Positions 30,301 through 39,111 are shown, counted from the first letter of the stretch. The stretch: 64,000 nt of DNA from Candidatus Endomicrobiellum roisinitermitis (GCA_031287855.1 JAITSL010000034.1:1-64000), one strand, 5' to 3'. Numbers and translations: made by a program. The notes: generated by a model not told the origin, from the sequence alone.

Positions 30301-30695
30301 TTGGCATGATAATGCTTCTTGGTATTGTAGCTAAAAATTCTATCCTTTTAGTGGATTATGTTCAACAGCAAATGAGAAACGGTTTAACTATAAACGATGC
30401 TATAGTCAAAGCAGGTATTGTAAGGCTTCGCCCTATACTTATGACATCCTTTGCTCTTATAGCTGGCATGCTTCCAACAGCGTTAGGTCTTAGTGAAGTT
30501 GGCCAGTTTAGAAGAGGTATGGGAATAGTTGTTATAGGTGGAGTTATAAGTTCTACAATACTTACGTTAATTGTTGTGCCTGCAATTTTTGAATATATGG
30601 ACAATTTTAGATTGTTTTTAAGAAAACTTGTAAAAAGACCTGCAAAAAGAATGATAGACTATACGGAAGAAGAACTACATAAACAAGATTTATAA
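27363..30695 (+). CDS. RND-family efflux/transport permease
   Basis: 1110 aa inner-membrane proton-driven exporter (AcrB/HAE type). The N-terminus AIKRPTFIMALLMAF, the periplasmic porter domains, LAVGLLIDDAIVVREN in TM4 with the acidic pair, and GIVAKNSILLVDY with RLRPILMTSFALIAGMLPTA in the second half are all present. An insertion with TPKRTRSSSQ interrupts the second porter domain region. Preceded by its own tolC, but without an adaptor gene; the Tad pilus genes start three bases downstream, so pump and pilus are probably transcribed together. Confidence 0.93.
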   Translation: MNLAKIAIKRPTFIMALLMAFIILGTISLNKLSVRMFPDVEFPYVLIMTAYPGAGVAEIEQLVSKPIEDAVSGVSALKHISSINQDNVSIVFCEFQLSKDPDIATQEVRDKIGQIRLNLPDDVKEPVIIKADINSLPIGTVSLKAKGLTPKQMYDFADDVVSKDLSQVSGVSQINIIGGQKREIHINADKKKLKNHELTLTSLAAKIKLNSLNIPAGKVNRGVNEVEFRTLGEFKSISQINNVVVNFLGNDKHVIVGDVAIVEDGVEKEVSRARIDVIEDGKFVSEHALLLQIYRQAKGNDVAISNGLKKKIEEVNQKYLQYDGRPQLTMISDAANGVRMNIENVKSTIIEGIFLAVVVVYFFLASWRSTFITALSLPNSLIGSFVFMYTFGFSLNVLSLMALSLAVGLLIDDAIVVRENIFRHYQKGANPIKAALDGTNEVTLAVIATTSTVVAVFLPVAFLSGVMGQFFKEFGLTVVFAMLISILDALTIAPLLSAYMIPDHNAKKVKKWKIQEVVIKFFRSVTVDWFNKSFNVLEHSYKKLISFIVEAKVLDFKFGKNGRHFSVSWKFATLIIAIFVFVFTIGLSKKYLKATFMPAAEWGEFNINLQAKPGTSLDQMDKYTKEIEQILMNDQNIELISVAVGQSGMFSLASQASIYVRMVPANSHGGFFGLFGKKEEKDTPKRTRSSSQMKDYLREVFEEKFKDELEVSIVRQSVGGHSESEFVMQLNGADIDVLYDVAQTLIKRFKEIPHFVDVCSNYKVGKPEAQIQMDPKKMEDYGVSSVVVGNEVRAMVDGVLAGKFREHGLEYDIKVMFAQDQQDIAQNLDAIYVNNVNNKLVKLKNVASVKMAQGPTQIFREDRVRYVSVEGNLAAGGAIGEIQTEAIRIFNEEKTKPENLEKWKHVYFGLSGNVEDMAEMFKSIIIAAGLSIIFIFMVLASLYESVITPFTIMTALPLAIIGGLFALLIARQPIDMFTLIGMIMLLGIVAKNSILLVDYVQQQMRNGLTINDAIVKAGIVRLRPILMTSFALIAGMLPTALGLSEVGQFRRGMGIVVIGGVISSTILTLIVVPAIFEYMDNFRLFLRKLVKRPAKRMIDYTEEELHKQDL

Positions 30696-30698
30696 ATT

Positions 30699-31226
30699 AT
30701 GAAATACTTTAAACAGTTAAGGGGGCAAGCATTAGTTGAGGCTGTTTTAATTGCTCCATTAATTGTTGTTTTCCTTTTTTCAATTGTTTGGTTTGGTAGT
30801 CTTATGCTAACTTGGCAACAAATTGTAACTGCTACAAAGTACGGTGTGGATTTGATTGCTTATACAGATTTTGACAAAAAATATATAGAAAATGATATAA
30901 AAGATTATCTCTGCAATACAAAAACACTTGGCAGAATTTTAGATTTAAATAGACTAAATGTAGTAGTCCAGATCAATGATTATAAGCCTATTGATATGGA
31001 TTTTACAAAATCAGACATTACAAGTTTTGGTTCTTTAAATGTTTTGGATTGTACTAAAGGTTTAGTTCCGAAAAAATCTTTTGTAGAGATAACGTATTTA
31101 TACAAAACTCCCAGAATATTAAAAGCTATTGGCAGGGGAAATATTAAAATAAACTCTAAACTAGAAGTTTTATCAGGTGCTGGTAGTCCACAAAACACGA
31201 AAATAAAATCTAAGGGGAGACAGTAG
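30699..31226 (+). CDS. tadE: TadE-like pseudopilin / pilus assembly protein
   Basis: 175 aa. The N-terminus (RGQALVEAVLIAPLIVVFLFS) is the TadE prepilin-like motif: Gly before a hydrophobic helix with Glu at about position 5. The remaining soluble domain would face the periplasm. It follows the RND stop by three bases and precedes the Flp pilin without a gap. TadE and TadF are minor pilins required for Flp fibre assembly in Aggregatibacter and Caulobacter. Confidence 0.8.
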   Translation: MKYFKQLRGQALVEAVLIAPLIVVFLFSIVWFGSLMLTWQQIVTATKYGVDLIAYTDFDKKYIENDIKDYLCNTKTLGRILDLNRLNVVVQINDYKPIDMDFTKSDITSFGSLNVLDCTKGLVPKKSFVEITYLYKTPRILKAIGRGNIKINSKLEVLSGAGSPQNTKIKSKGRQ

Positions 31227-31400
31227 ATGTTAAGCTTTAACTGGATTAAAAGACATAAAGGACAAGGGATGGTAGAGTATATTCTTATTGTAGCAGTTGT
31301 AGTAGGTATTGTTTTTGTTGCATATAAATCTTTAGGGAAAAAAGTTAAAAACAAGTTTGAAAGCGCAACAAAAGTTATTCAAAAAGCGGATACAGAATAA
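31227..31400 (+). CDS. flp: Flp-type major pilin (too short for the ORF track)
   Basis: 57 aa, missed by the 60-aa cutoff. ATG at 31227 immediately after the tadE stop, preceded by AAGGGGAGA. The sequence has a short basic leader and the class IVb prepilin motif KGQGMVEYILIVAVVVGIVF (cleavage expected after the glycine, with Glu and Tyr at the classic positions), then a short polar tail (KVKNKFESATKV). It would be the structural subunit of the Tad pilus. A prepilin peptidase is not in the window. Confidence 0.88.
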   Translation: MLSFNWIKRHKGQGMVEYILIVAVVVGIVFVAYKSLGKKVKNKFESATKVIQKADTE

Positions 31401-31404
31401 ATAC

Positions 31405-32238
31405 ATGAGCAATAAAAAAGTGTTACTTATAGCTTTAATTTTTGCAATACTTTCTTTGTTTTTTGCATATGTTTATATTTCTGACTTGGAAACGAAATAT
31501 AAAATTATGGCTGAACCAGTGAAAGTAGTTGTTGCTTTGCAAGTTATACCTCAAGGTACAGTTATAAAACAAGATATGCTTTTGGAGAAATATGTCCCTA
31601 AAGAGTATATTCAACCAAGAATTTTTAATGATATAAAAGAACTTTTTTTGCCTGATGGTACTTGTGAATATATATCGTTAAATACAATAGAAGAAAATGA
31701 GCAAATCCTTTCGACCAAATTGTCAAAAATAAGTGAGTACGGAATAACTAATTTAATTCCAGAAGGTAAAAAAGCTATATCTATAACTTTTGACGTAGAT
31801 AATGTAAATATTTTATCTCCTGGTAGTAAAATAGATATTTATGCAGTAATAGAATATACAGATTCTAATAGGCAGTTACAAGAGACAGTATTTTCCGTAG
31901 CGCAAGATGTTTTGGTTTTAGCTGTAGGTAGCAGTTGTATAGGCTTAGTAAAAAAACAAGATGATGAGCTTAGTAATGTCAACGTGTTGACTTTGGCATT
32001 ATCTGTAGAAGATGCTCAAAAAGTTATTCTTTTTTCTCAAAAAGGAACTTTAAAATATTTAATAAGACCTGCTGGTGACACAAAAAGTTGTGATGTTGTG
32101 CCTTTAAAAGTTTCATCTATAATTAAAGATGTTTCAAGAATCATAAGTAATCAAAATTATTCAAAAGACGTAAAACTCACAAATCAAAAAGAAGTTTTAG
32201 AGATAATAAACAAGTATGCAAATGTAAACAAACAATAA
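31405..32238 (+). CDS. cpaB: Pilus assembly protein CpaB/RcpC
   Basis: 277 aa from the ATG at 31405 (the track frame begins 16 codons earlier inside flp). An N-terminal membrane anchor (VLLIALIFAILSLFFAYVY) is followed by a SAF domain (VVVALQVIPQGTVIKQDML) and the CpaB core with AISITFDVDNVNILSPGSKIDI and VLTLALSVEDAQKVI. In Tad systems it lies in the periplasm and works with the secretin. No secretin (CpaC/RcpA) is found in this window. Confidence 0.85.
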   Translation: MSNKKVLLIALIFAILSLFFAYVYISDLETKYKIMAEPVKVVVALQVIPQGTVIKQDMLLEKYVPKEYIQPRIFNDIKELFLPDGTCEYISLNTIEENEQILSTKLSKISEYGITNLIPEGKKAISITFDVDNVNILSPGSKIDIYAVIEYTDSNRQLQETVFSVAQDVLVLAVGSSCIGLVKKQDDELSNVNVLTLALSVEDAQKVILFSQKGTLKYLIRPAGDTKSCDVVPLKVSSIIKDVSRIISNQNYSKDVKLTNQKEVLEIINKYANVNKQ

Positions 32239-32255
32239 TTTATTTGAGGCATAAA

Positions 32256-34244
32256 ATGCTTTTAATATCTCCAAACAGTGTTTCTTTGTTACAATGCAAT
32301 CTTATTGCTTATGGGCTAGATTCTATAAATTTTAATAAAAAAACTGATAGTATTATTGTTGATTTTTCAGTGTCAGATTCTAGTGCTTTTTGGTCTATTT
32401 ATAAAAATTCGGTAAAGTATATAGAAGATATTTTGCCTGTTTTGTCTGGCGGAAATTTTAGCATTATAAAAGATTACTTGTCTTCTAGTGGAAGTTCTAG
32501 TGTTTTGTGTATTAAAAGCACGTTTGGAAGTATAGATAGTATAGGAAGTGTTGTTTATCTTTTGTCTGTTTTGGATATGTATTTTAACAATGTTTATGTT
32601 ATTTTGCCCTTTCATAAGAGTAAAAATGTTTTACATTTAATTAAAGAAGCAAAACATTGTCTTATCCCTTACTTTTCTGATAGTTTGTCTACAAAAAATA
32701 CAGCTTTATCTTTGCAAGAGTACAACTCTATTAATAGTGGGTTAGATTTTATATTGTTTAAACTTAATTTAAATTATGATTTTTATTGTGATAGAATGCT
32801 AAAAAGTTTTGGTGTAACTGATATTGTTAGTGCAGATTTTGATACCTCTATTCAAGAACAAATATTGTCGCCAATATTTTCTTATAGAGATAAATCAAAT
32901 TCTTATGTTTTAGCTTTAGAAAAAATTGTAACTTTAAATTCTTTGCAAACAAAATGTGAGGACACATCTAGTATTAGTTACTACCAAAATGAAAATGTTT
33001 TTATAGAGCTTAAAAACAATATACAGAAGATGCTTTTAGAAGAAATGAAAGAATTTTCTAAGGAAGAAGATGAGAAAAAATTACGTAATATCATAAGAAC
33101 TATCATGTTTAAAATAATAAAGACTAATAATTTAAATATACCAGGAGAAATTTTAAATAGGTTAAATAAAGAACTTTGTAGCGAAATATCAGGTCTTGGA
33201 ATTTTAGAAGATTTGCTAGAAGATTCTTCAATTACAGAAATAATGGTAAATGGTTATAATAATATATTTGTTGAAAGATCCGGAAAAATATTTAAAACAG
33301 ACTTGTCATTTTCAAGTGAAGCAAATCTTAAAATAATTATAGATAGGATAATTCGTCAAGTTGGAAGGCACATTGATGAAGCTTCACCTATTGTTGATGC
33401 TAGGCTTAAAGATGGGTCTAGGGTTAATGTTGTGATAAGTCCTATATCTTTAGATGGTAGTATTGTAACAATAAGGAAATTTTCTAAAGATAAACTTTCA
33501 ATAGATTCTTTGCTTTTTTCAAAAAGCATAAGTAAAGAAATGGTAGAATTTTTAAAAACAGCTATATTGTTAAAGAAGAATATTATTGTTTCTGGTGGTA
33601 CAGGTACAGGCAAAACTACTTTGCTAAACATAATCTCTTCTTTTATTCCTGAAAATGAAAGACTAATAACCATAGAAGATTCTTTAGAGCTCAACTTACA
33701 GCAGAAGCATGTTGTAAGGCTTGAAAGTAGACCTAAATCTCAGGAAGGTATAGGAGAAATAAACATTAGAAAACTTGTTGTAAATGCTTTAAGGATGAGG
33801 CCAGATAGGATAATTGTTGGTGAGTGTCGCAGCGGAGAAGCTTTGGATATGTTACAAGCAATGTCTACAGGACATGAAGGCAGTCTTGCTACTTTGCATG
33901 CCAACTCTCCTGAAGATACTATTTCTAGACTTGTAACAATGATTTTTATGTCTGGGATAGAAATTCCTGAAGAGTCTATAATTGCACAAATTACATCTGC
34001 TGTTGATCTTATTGTGCAACTTTCAAGATACCAAGACGGTTCAAGGAAAATATCATCAATTTCTCAAATAAATAGAACAAACGGTGATAAGATATATGAA
34101 ATAAAGCCTATTTTTAAATATGTTCAAAAATCTTTTGATAATAATGTTGTTGCTGGAGATTTTGTGTTTTGTGATTATATCCCAGAATTCATTAATTGTG
34201 CCTATCGAAATGGGATTAATGTAAATATGGAGTGCTTTAAATGA
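32256..34244 (+). CDS. cpaF: CpaF/TadA secretion ATPase with an extra N-terminal domain (possible degenerate CpaE)
   Basis: The C-terminal 400 residues are a complete CpaF ATPase: GILEDLLEDSSITEIMVNG, Walker A GGTGTGKTTLLN, ITIEDSLELNL, RIIVGECRSGEALDMLQAM (Walker B) and ATLHANSPEDT. It powers Flp pilus assembly. About 250 residues precede it, far more than the usual leader; they look like an alpha/beta domain with no P-loop, and their order (VLCIKSTFGSIDSIG, YVILPFHKS, GVTDIVSADFD) resembles a CpaE/TadZ-type MinD-like fold that lost nucleotide binding. No separate CpaE gene is nearby. The start is ATG 32256, after GAGG; the track adds four codons from a TTG. Confidence 0.88.
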   Translation: MLLISPNSVSLLQCNLIAYGLDSINFNKKTDSIIVDFSVSDSSAFWSIYKNSVKYIEDILPVLSGGNFSIIKDYLSSSGSSSVLCIKSTFGSIDSIGSVVYLLSVLDMYFNNVYVILPFHKSKNVLHLIKEAKHCLIPYFSDSLSTKNTALSLQEYNSINSGLDFILFKLNLNYDFYCDRMLKSFGVTDIVSADFDTSIQEQILSPIFSYRDKSNSYVLALEKIVTLNSLQTKCEDTSSISYYQNENVFIELKNNIQKMLLEEMKEFSKEEDEKKLRNIIRTIMFKIIKTNNLNIPGEILNRLNKELCSEISGLGILEDLLEDSSITEIMVNGYNNIFVERSGKIFKTDLSFSSEANLKIIIDRIIRQVGRHIDEASPIVDARLKDGSRVNVVISPISLDGSIVTIRKFSKDKLSIDSLLFSKSISKEMVEFLKTAILLKKNIIVSGGTGTGKTTLLNIISSFIPENERLITIEDSLELNLQQKHVVRLESRPKSQEGIGEINIRKLVVNALRMRPDRIIVGECRSGEALDMLQAMSTGHEGSLATLHANSPEDTISRLVTMIFMSGIEIPEESIIAQITSAVDLIVQLSRYQDGSRKISSISQINRTNGDKIYEIKPIFKYVQKSFDNNVVAGDFVFCDYIPEFINCAYRNGINVNMECFK

Positions 34245-35050
34245 AAGAAATTTTATTTTTGTTTTCTATGTTTGTATGCATATTTTGTTTAATGTATTTT
34301 ATTTTAAATATTAATCTAATACAGAATAAAAAGTTTAACAATAGGTCAAATTTTAAAAGTTTAGTTTTTAAAAGAAAAAAGATTATTTTTTTATTTAGTG
34401 TACTTATTATATCTTTTATCGTAATGCAAAATATTGTTTTTTCTGTCATTTTATGTATTTTGTGTGTTTATTTTGATTGGCACTTAAGTTATCTAAAAAA
34501 ACAAAAGACTTCAAACATTATTGATGCACAAATTGTAGAAGCTTTAACTATTATAAAGAATTCTTTAAGTGCAGGGCGGACTATAGCAAATGCTATATTT
34601 GATGTGGAAAGTGAACTTAAAGTGCCTATAAAAAGCGAATTTGCCCGAATATCGAAATCTATATCGTTAGGCTTAAGTTTTGATGAAGCAATAGAGCAAG
34701 TATCTTCTAAAACTAGTAATAAAGAATTTAAGTTCATGTTAAATACAATTAAAATATCTAAAGATACAGGTGCAAGTTTAAGAGGTATATTTGAACAAAT
34801 TATAGAATTAGTGTCTAAAAAAATTGCGGCTAAATCCAAAATAAATGCATTGACGTCTCAGGGCAAACTTTCAGGTAATATAGTTAGCTTGATTCCTTTT
34901 ATTATAATTTTTATGATGTACTTAATAGAACCTGACATGATACAATCGTTGTTTGTTACTACAAGTGGTAACATTTTACTTTTAATAGTTGTTTTTATGG
35001 TTACTTTAGGTTCTTTTGTAATAAGAAAAATGACGGAGATAGATTTTTAA
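34241..35050 (+). CDS. tadB: Tad pilus inner-membrane platform protein TadB
   Basis: 269 aa with N-terminal helices and a type II secretion F (GspF-like) domain: IIDAQIVEALTIIKNSLSAGRTI, ISLGLSFDEAIEQV, and C-terminal helices LIPFIIIFMMYLI. Paired with TadC, it anchors the pilus motor in the inner membrane. Overlaps the cpaF stop by four bases and shares one base with tadC, so translation is coupled. Confidence 0.85.
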   Translation: MKEILFLFSMFVCIFCLMYFILNINLIQNKKFNNRSNFKSLVFKRKKIIFLFSVLIISFIVMQNIVFSVILCILCVYFDWHLSYLKKQKTSNIIDAQIVEALTIIKNSLSAGRTIANAIFDVESELKVPIKSEFARISKSISLGLSFDEAIEQVSSKTSNKEFKFMLNTIKISKDTGASLRGIFEQIIELVSKKIAAKSKINALTSQGKLSGNIVSLIPFIIIFMMYLIEPDMIQSLFVTTSGNILLLIVVFMVTLGSFVIRKMTEIDF

Positions 35051-35928
35051 TGATAATACTTTTTTATTTAAGTTTTGCTATTTTTGTGCTTTCTTTTGTT
35101 TTTGTTGTATGCGATAAAATATCTAAAGTTAAAAAAGCTAGTAAAGTAGAAAGTTATATAGAAAAAAAACAAAATAAAAATATTGTAATGTTTTTTATTT
35201 TTAATATTGCATCGAAATTAGAATATTGGTTTAAATATATCAAAAACAAAAAGTTTTTAGATTATATTAATAATATTAAATCAAATTTGTATTCTATAAA
35301 ATCTGATATTAAAGAGGTTGCCCCTTACCAGTTTTTAGTGTTGCAAATATTATCTGGTGTTTTTGGCGCCATATTTTGTGCGGTATTTATAAGCGTTAAT
35401 ATTTTAATTGTTACTTTGGTTGCTTTGTTGTGCTTTTTTCTTCCTCTTATAAAAATTAAAGAGCAATTAAGAAAGAGAAAAGAACTTATTTTAAAGCAAC
35501 TTCCAGACGTAGCAGATTTGCTCTCGATTATGCTGGCTTCTGGATTAGACTTTTATATAGCGTGTGACAAAGTTATCCAAATAATGGAAGGTCCTTTAAT
35601 TTTAGATTTTAAAAACACCTTATCAAAGATATCTTTAGGATGTGATAAAAAAATTGCTTTTTACGATATGGCTAATAAAACAGATATTAAGGAACTTTCT
35701 TTTTTTGTTAGGATAATTAATACTTCTTTAGATTCAGGCTCTGGTATGGCGGAATCTTTTAAGCGTTTGTCTAATTCTTTAAGAAATGATATTTACTCTA
35801 ACGCAGAAAAAAAAGCTTATCAGGCTCCTGTAAAGATTCTTATACCTTTAGTTTTGTTAATATTCCCTACAATCTTTATAGTTATATTTGGTCCTATTGC
35901 GATTAATTTTTTAAGTGCAGGGTTTTAG
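35050..35928 (+). CDS. tadC: Tad pilus inner-membrane platform protein TadC
   Basis: 292 aa, GspF-like. QLPDVADLLSIMLASGLDF, ISLGCDKKIAFYDMA and FVRIINTSLDSGSGMAESFKRLS are TadC-type features; C-terminal helix LLIFPTIFIVIFGPIAINFL. Last gene of the Tad run. Secretin, TadV peptidase and TadD-like lipoprotein are missing here and would have to be elsewhere. Confidence 0.85.
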   Translation: MIILFYLSFAIFVLSFVFVVCDKISKVKKASKVESYIEKKQNKNIVMFFIFNIASKLEYWFKYIKNKKFLDYINNIKSNLYSIKSDIKEVAPYQFLVLQILSGVFGAIFCAVFISVNILIVTLVALLCFFLPLIKIKEQLRKRKELILKQLPDVADLLSIMLASGLDFYIACDKVIQIMEGPLILDFKNTLSKISLGCDKKIAFYDMANKTDIKELSFFVRIINTSLDSGSGMAESFKRLSNSLRNDIYSNAEKKAYQAPVKILIPLVLLIFPTIFIVIFGPIAINFLSAGF

Positions 35929-36036
35929 TGAAAAAGAGTTATTTAGAAATAGTTTTAGGTGATAAATTTGATAATATAACAAGTAAGTTGTAGTAATTTG
36001 TTGTTTGATAGACCATTATTTTAAAAACAAATCAAA

Positions 36037-36238
36037 GTTGGTCTAGTTTATAATCTTATCTCCGTTACTAGAGCAATCGCACATAAACATTTAATCAAAT
36101 TAGCAAACTAGCAAAATGGTAAGACAAATAAAGACTTATATGTATTTTGCTTCAAACAATGCTAATTTGAAATATTAAATGTTTATTGCTCATAAGCCGC
36201 TCTTTGAGGTAACTCCGATAAGATTATAAACTAGACCC
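36037..36238. repeat. Palindromic dispersed repeat, copy 3
   Basis: About 202 bp opening GTTGGTCTAGTTTATAATC and closing ATTATAAACTAGACC, with the same interior as copies 1 and 2 (ACTAGAGCAATCGCA, TTTGAAATATTAAATGTTTA). It fills most of the gap between tadC and the autotransporter, immediately upstream of the latter's promoter. Confidence 0.87.
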
Positions 36239-36276
36239 CTTTACTTGCTTTGACTGCTATGGAAACTCTAAATCTG

Positions 36277-36305
36277 TAGACAAAACAAAAAATATTGTAT
36301 ACAAT
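36277..36305 (+). promoter_or_regulatory. Candidate promoter of the autotransporter gene
   Basis: TAGACA (36277-36282), 17-bp spacer, TACAAT (36300-36305). The start point (about 36312) falls just before the ATG at 36314 and 20 bases before a second in-frame ATG at 36332, so the leader is very short. Confidence 0.5.
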
Positions 36306-36313
36306 TCTTGAAC

Positions 36314-39076
36314 ATGAAAAGGTTAAAAGTAATGAAATTTATTATTTTGCTTTTTTGTACTTTTTCTTATTGTTATGCAGATGTGAATTTCATAACTCAA
36401 AGTGATGCAAGCGATAATTCTAAGTGGACTCAAATAACAAACTCCAACCCAGGTGTTTTTTTTGGAAATTTCGACATTTCTTCACTACAATCACTTAACG
36501 ATGATGTTACTATCCGTTCAGACCAAAGTATTAAAAGGAGCTTAAACGCTTCTAACAACAATAAGTTTTTTAATTTTGATACTGGGCAAAGCTATGTAAC
36601 AATAAATGGTATTGCTTTGCAAAACGGCAAACATATGCTTTCAGTTGATAATAATGGTGGTGGAGCAATATATATAAATTCTGCTAATTTTAATTTGCAA
36701 GGAGTAGCGTTTTTTGAACAAAACACTTCCAGTGCTTGTGGTGGTGCAGTTTATGCTGCAGGAAATGTTTGGTTTTCTAATCCTACAGAAACAATAGCAT
36801 TTGTTTCTAATACAGCTGCATTTAATGGTGGAGCTGTATGTGTTGTTGGCAGTGTTACATTTAATGGTGGAGCTTATTTAATAGACAATAAAATTTCTGG
36901 GCAAGCTCGTGATGGTGGTGCTATTTATTCAAGTGGAACTGTTGCATTTAAGTCAGCTTTTGCTCCTGTTGAACTTACAAGTAACACTGCCTCAGGGTCT
37001 GGTGGTGCTATTTTTGCTTTAAATAACGTAGAGTTTAGTAGTAATGTTACAATCTCTTACAATAAGTCAGATGGCAATGGTGGAGCTATTTGTTCTAGTG
37101 CGGGGTATGTATCTTTTAAATCTTATGTTACTGCATCAGGCAATGAGACTACATCCTCTCGAGGTGGAGCAATATTTTCAAAAGGTATAACAATAAATGA
37201 TGGTGCCTCTTTTACCAACAACAAATCTTCTCAAGAAGGTGGAGCAATTTATGTGTACGATAGTACGTTTTCTTACATAGGGGCTGTTAATAGTGATATT
37301 TTGTTTAGTGGTAATACTATGGCTATAAGAAATGAAACTAAAAGGAACGATATTTATATGGGAGGACATTCTGTTGCTGCCTCTTTAAACACTTTAACTT
37401 TGGATGTAAGAGACTTGCGCAATATAACTTTAAATGGTGGTATAAGATGTTCTGATGTTGGTAACGATGTCATCAATAAGATAGGGAATGGGAGCCTTAA
37501 CCTTAACGGTGATTTTATTTTAACAACTTTTAACATGTTAGATGGTAGTCTAAACTTTGGTGAAGGTTCAGGTTTTAAAGGTAATAGTGTTTCTTTTTCA
37601 TCATCTAGTACTATTAATTTAGGAAGAAAGAAGGATTATGTAATAGAAGTGTCTACTTTACAGTCTAAAGCTTTATTTTATTATGACTTAGATTTGCAAG
37701 ACAATAATGTAGATAAGTTTGTTATTGTAAATTTTGCTGATTTAAATGATACCAGAGTTAAGATAAGTTTTGTTGGCATAAATAAATCGACTGTAACGTA
37801 TAATATTGTTTCCTCTTATCAAAATTCTCAAGGTAATATTTTAGTAGATAATACTAATGCTCAGGGTAATGTGATGTCCAGGGTTAATTCTTATATAACT
37901 TATGATACTAATAATCCTAGTTCTTGGAAATCTGTTGACCTTAACGTTTATGTTAATGAGTTAAATGATATTGACACTTTAGCAAATAATGAAAGGCAGG
38001 TTGCTCTTTGCCTAGATGAAAATTATGGTAAAGCTAAAAATGATTTGTTCTACATTGCAGATTTAATAGATAAAATGGAAAGAGTTCAAGACAAAAAAGA
38101 TGCTTTACTTAATTTGTCAGGATATATTTATGCAAACGCTATAGTGTTGCCTGCTATTAATACATATAAAAATAATATTTTGTCTAGGTTAGATAGAAGT
38201 TATTTCCCTAATAACGATAGTTTTTATAAAAGAAATGTTTGGGTGCAAGGGTGTAATGTTCAAAATAATTTTGAAGGTATGTTAAACTCTCCCGGGGATT
38301 TTAATATTTTGACTAATGGTGTACAAGTAGGTTTTGATACTTTAAGAGAAGATACTAGAATTTTTGGTATAACTTTAGGCTATAGTGACATAAAATCAAA
38401 ACAAAACGGTGATAAAGTTGATATTAAGGGATACAATTTTGGTGGTTACTGGTCTGGATTTTTTGAAAACAATTTTGAAGTTAGAGCTTTTATTGTTGGT
38501 GCAAGGCAAGGTTATTTGGCTTCTAGAAATATAGATTATTTAAATAGAAATACTAATGCAGACTTTGAGGGATATAGTCTTAACTCTTCAGTAGAAGTTG
38601 CTTATAATTATTATGCTAGTGATAATTTTTGTATAAAACCGTTTGTTGGTATGGATTATTCTTATGTTACCAGAAATGAATTTTTTGAATCTGGCGCAGG
38701 AGACGCAAGTTTGATTGTTTTAGAAGGTTCTTATAGCAGGGCAAACTCTTCTTTAGGTATTAGAATAAATAATGGTTTAAATAGTAGTGTTAAATGGTAT
38801 GCTTTACTTCAAACTGATTTATTGTTTTATGGTAAAGAAGGGGAATTTAGTAGCTCATTTAAAAATGGCATACAAAATATGACTATTAAGGGTATAGAAA
38901 ACGATGTAGCAAATGCTATTGTTGGTGCTGGCATTTTATATGATATTTCAAAAAATTTTGGTGTTTATTTAAATTTAAACGGTCAGTTTTCTAAAAATCA
39001 AAACGGCTATTATGGCAATATTGGTTTTAGTTATAAGTTTACAACTCAACCAGTCAACTTTTATCAACGTGCCTAA
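36314..39076 (+). CDS. Pmp-like autotransporter (type Va secreted surface protein)
   Basis: About 920 aa. A signal peptide (MKFIILLFCTFSYCYA) is followed by a passenger with at least seven GGA(I/V) motifs (GGAVYAAG, GGAIYSSG, GGAIFALN, GGAIFSKG, GGAIYVYD and others) and FxxN motifs (FVSN, FTNN, FSGN), the repeat pair typical of chlamydial Pmp beta-helices. The last 280 residues form the autotransporter barrel, with alternating strands and a C-terminal GFSYKF region. It would expose an adhesin-like beta-helix on the cell surface. The track starts at TTG 36308; ATG 36314 or, with AAAAGG upstream, ATG 36332 is likelier. Stands alone, flanked by a repeat copy and the FMN riboswitch. Confidence 0.85.
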   Translation: MKRLKVMKFIILLFCTFSYCYADVNFITQSDASDNSKWTQITNSNPGVFFGNFDISSLQSLNDDVTIRSDQSIKRSLNASNNNKFFNFDTGQSYVTINGIALQNGKHMLSVDNNGGGAIYINSANFNLQGVAFFEQNTSSACGGAVYAAGNVWFSNPTETIAFVSNTAAFNGGAVCVVGSVTFNGGAYLIDNKISGQARDGGAIYSSGTVAFKSAFAPVELTSNTASGSGGAIFALNNVEFSSNVTISYNKSDGNGGAICSSAGYVSFKSYVTASGNETTSSRGGAIFSKGITINDGASFTNNKSSQEGGAIYVYDSTFSYIGAVNSDILFSGNTMAIRNETKRNDIYMGGHSVAASLNTLTLDVRDLRNITLNGGIRCSDVGNDVINKIGNGSLNLNGDFILTTFNMLDGSLNFGEGSGFKGNSVSFSSSSTINLGRKKDYVIEVSTLQSKALFYYDLDLQDNNVDKFVIVNFADLNDTRVKISFVGINKSTVTYNIVSSYQNSQGNILVDNTNAQGNVMSRVNSYITYDTNNPSSWKSVDLNVYVNELNDIDTLANNERQVALCLDENYGKAKNDLFYIADLIDKMERVQDKKDALLNLSGYIYANAIVLPAINTYKNNILSRLDRSYFPNNDSFYKRNVWVQGCNVQNNFEGMLNSPGDFNILTNGVQVGFDTLREDTRIFGITLGYSDIKSKQNGDKVDIKGYNFGGYWSGFFENNFEVRAFIVGARQGYLASRNIDYLNRNTNADFEGYSLNSSVEVAYNYYASDNFCIKPFVGMDYSYVTRNEFFESGAGDASLIVLEGSYSRANSSLGIRINNGLNSSVKWYALLQTDLLFYGKEGEFSSSFKNGIQNMTIKGIENDVANAIVGAGILYDISKNFGVYLNLNGQFSKNQNGYYGNIGFSYKFTTQPVNFYQRA

Positions 39077-39111
39077 ATAAACTCAAATAAAAAAACTATC
39101 ATAAACAAAAC

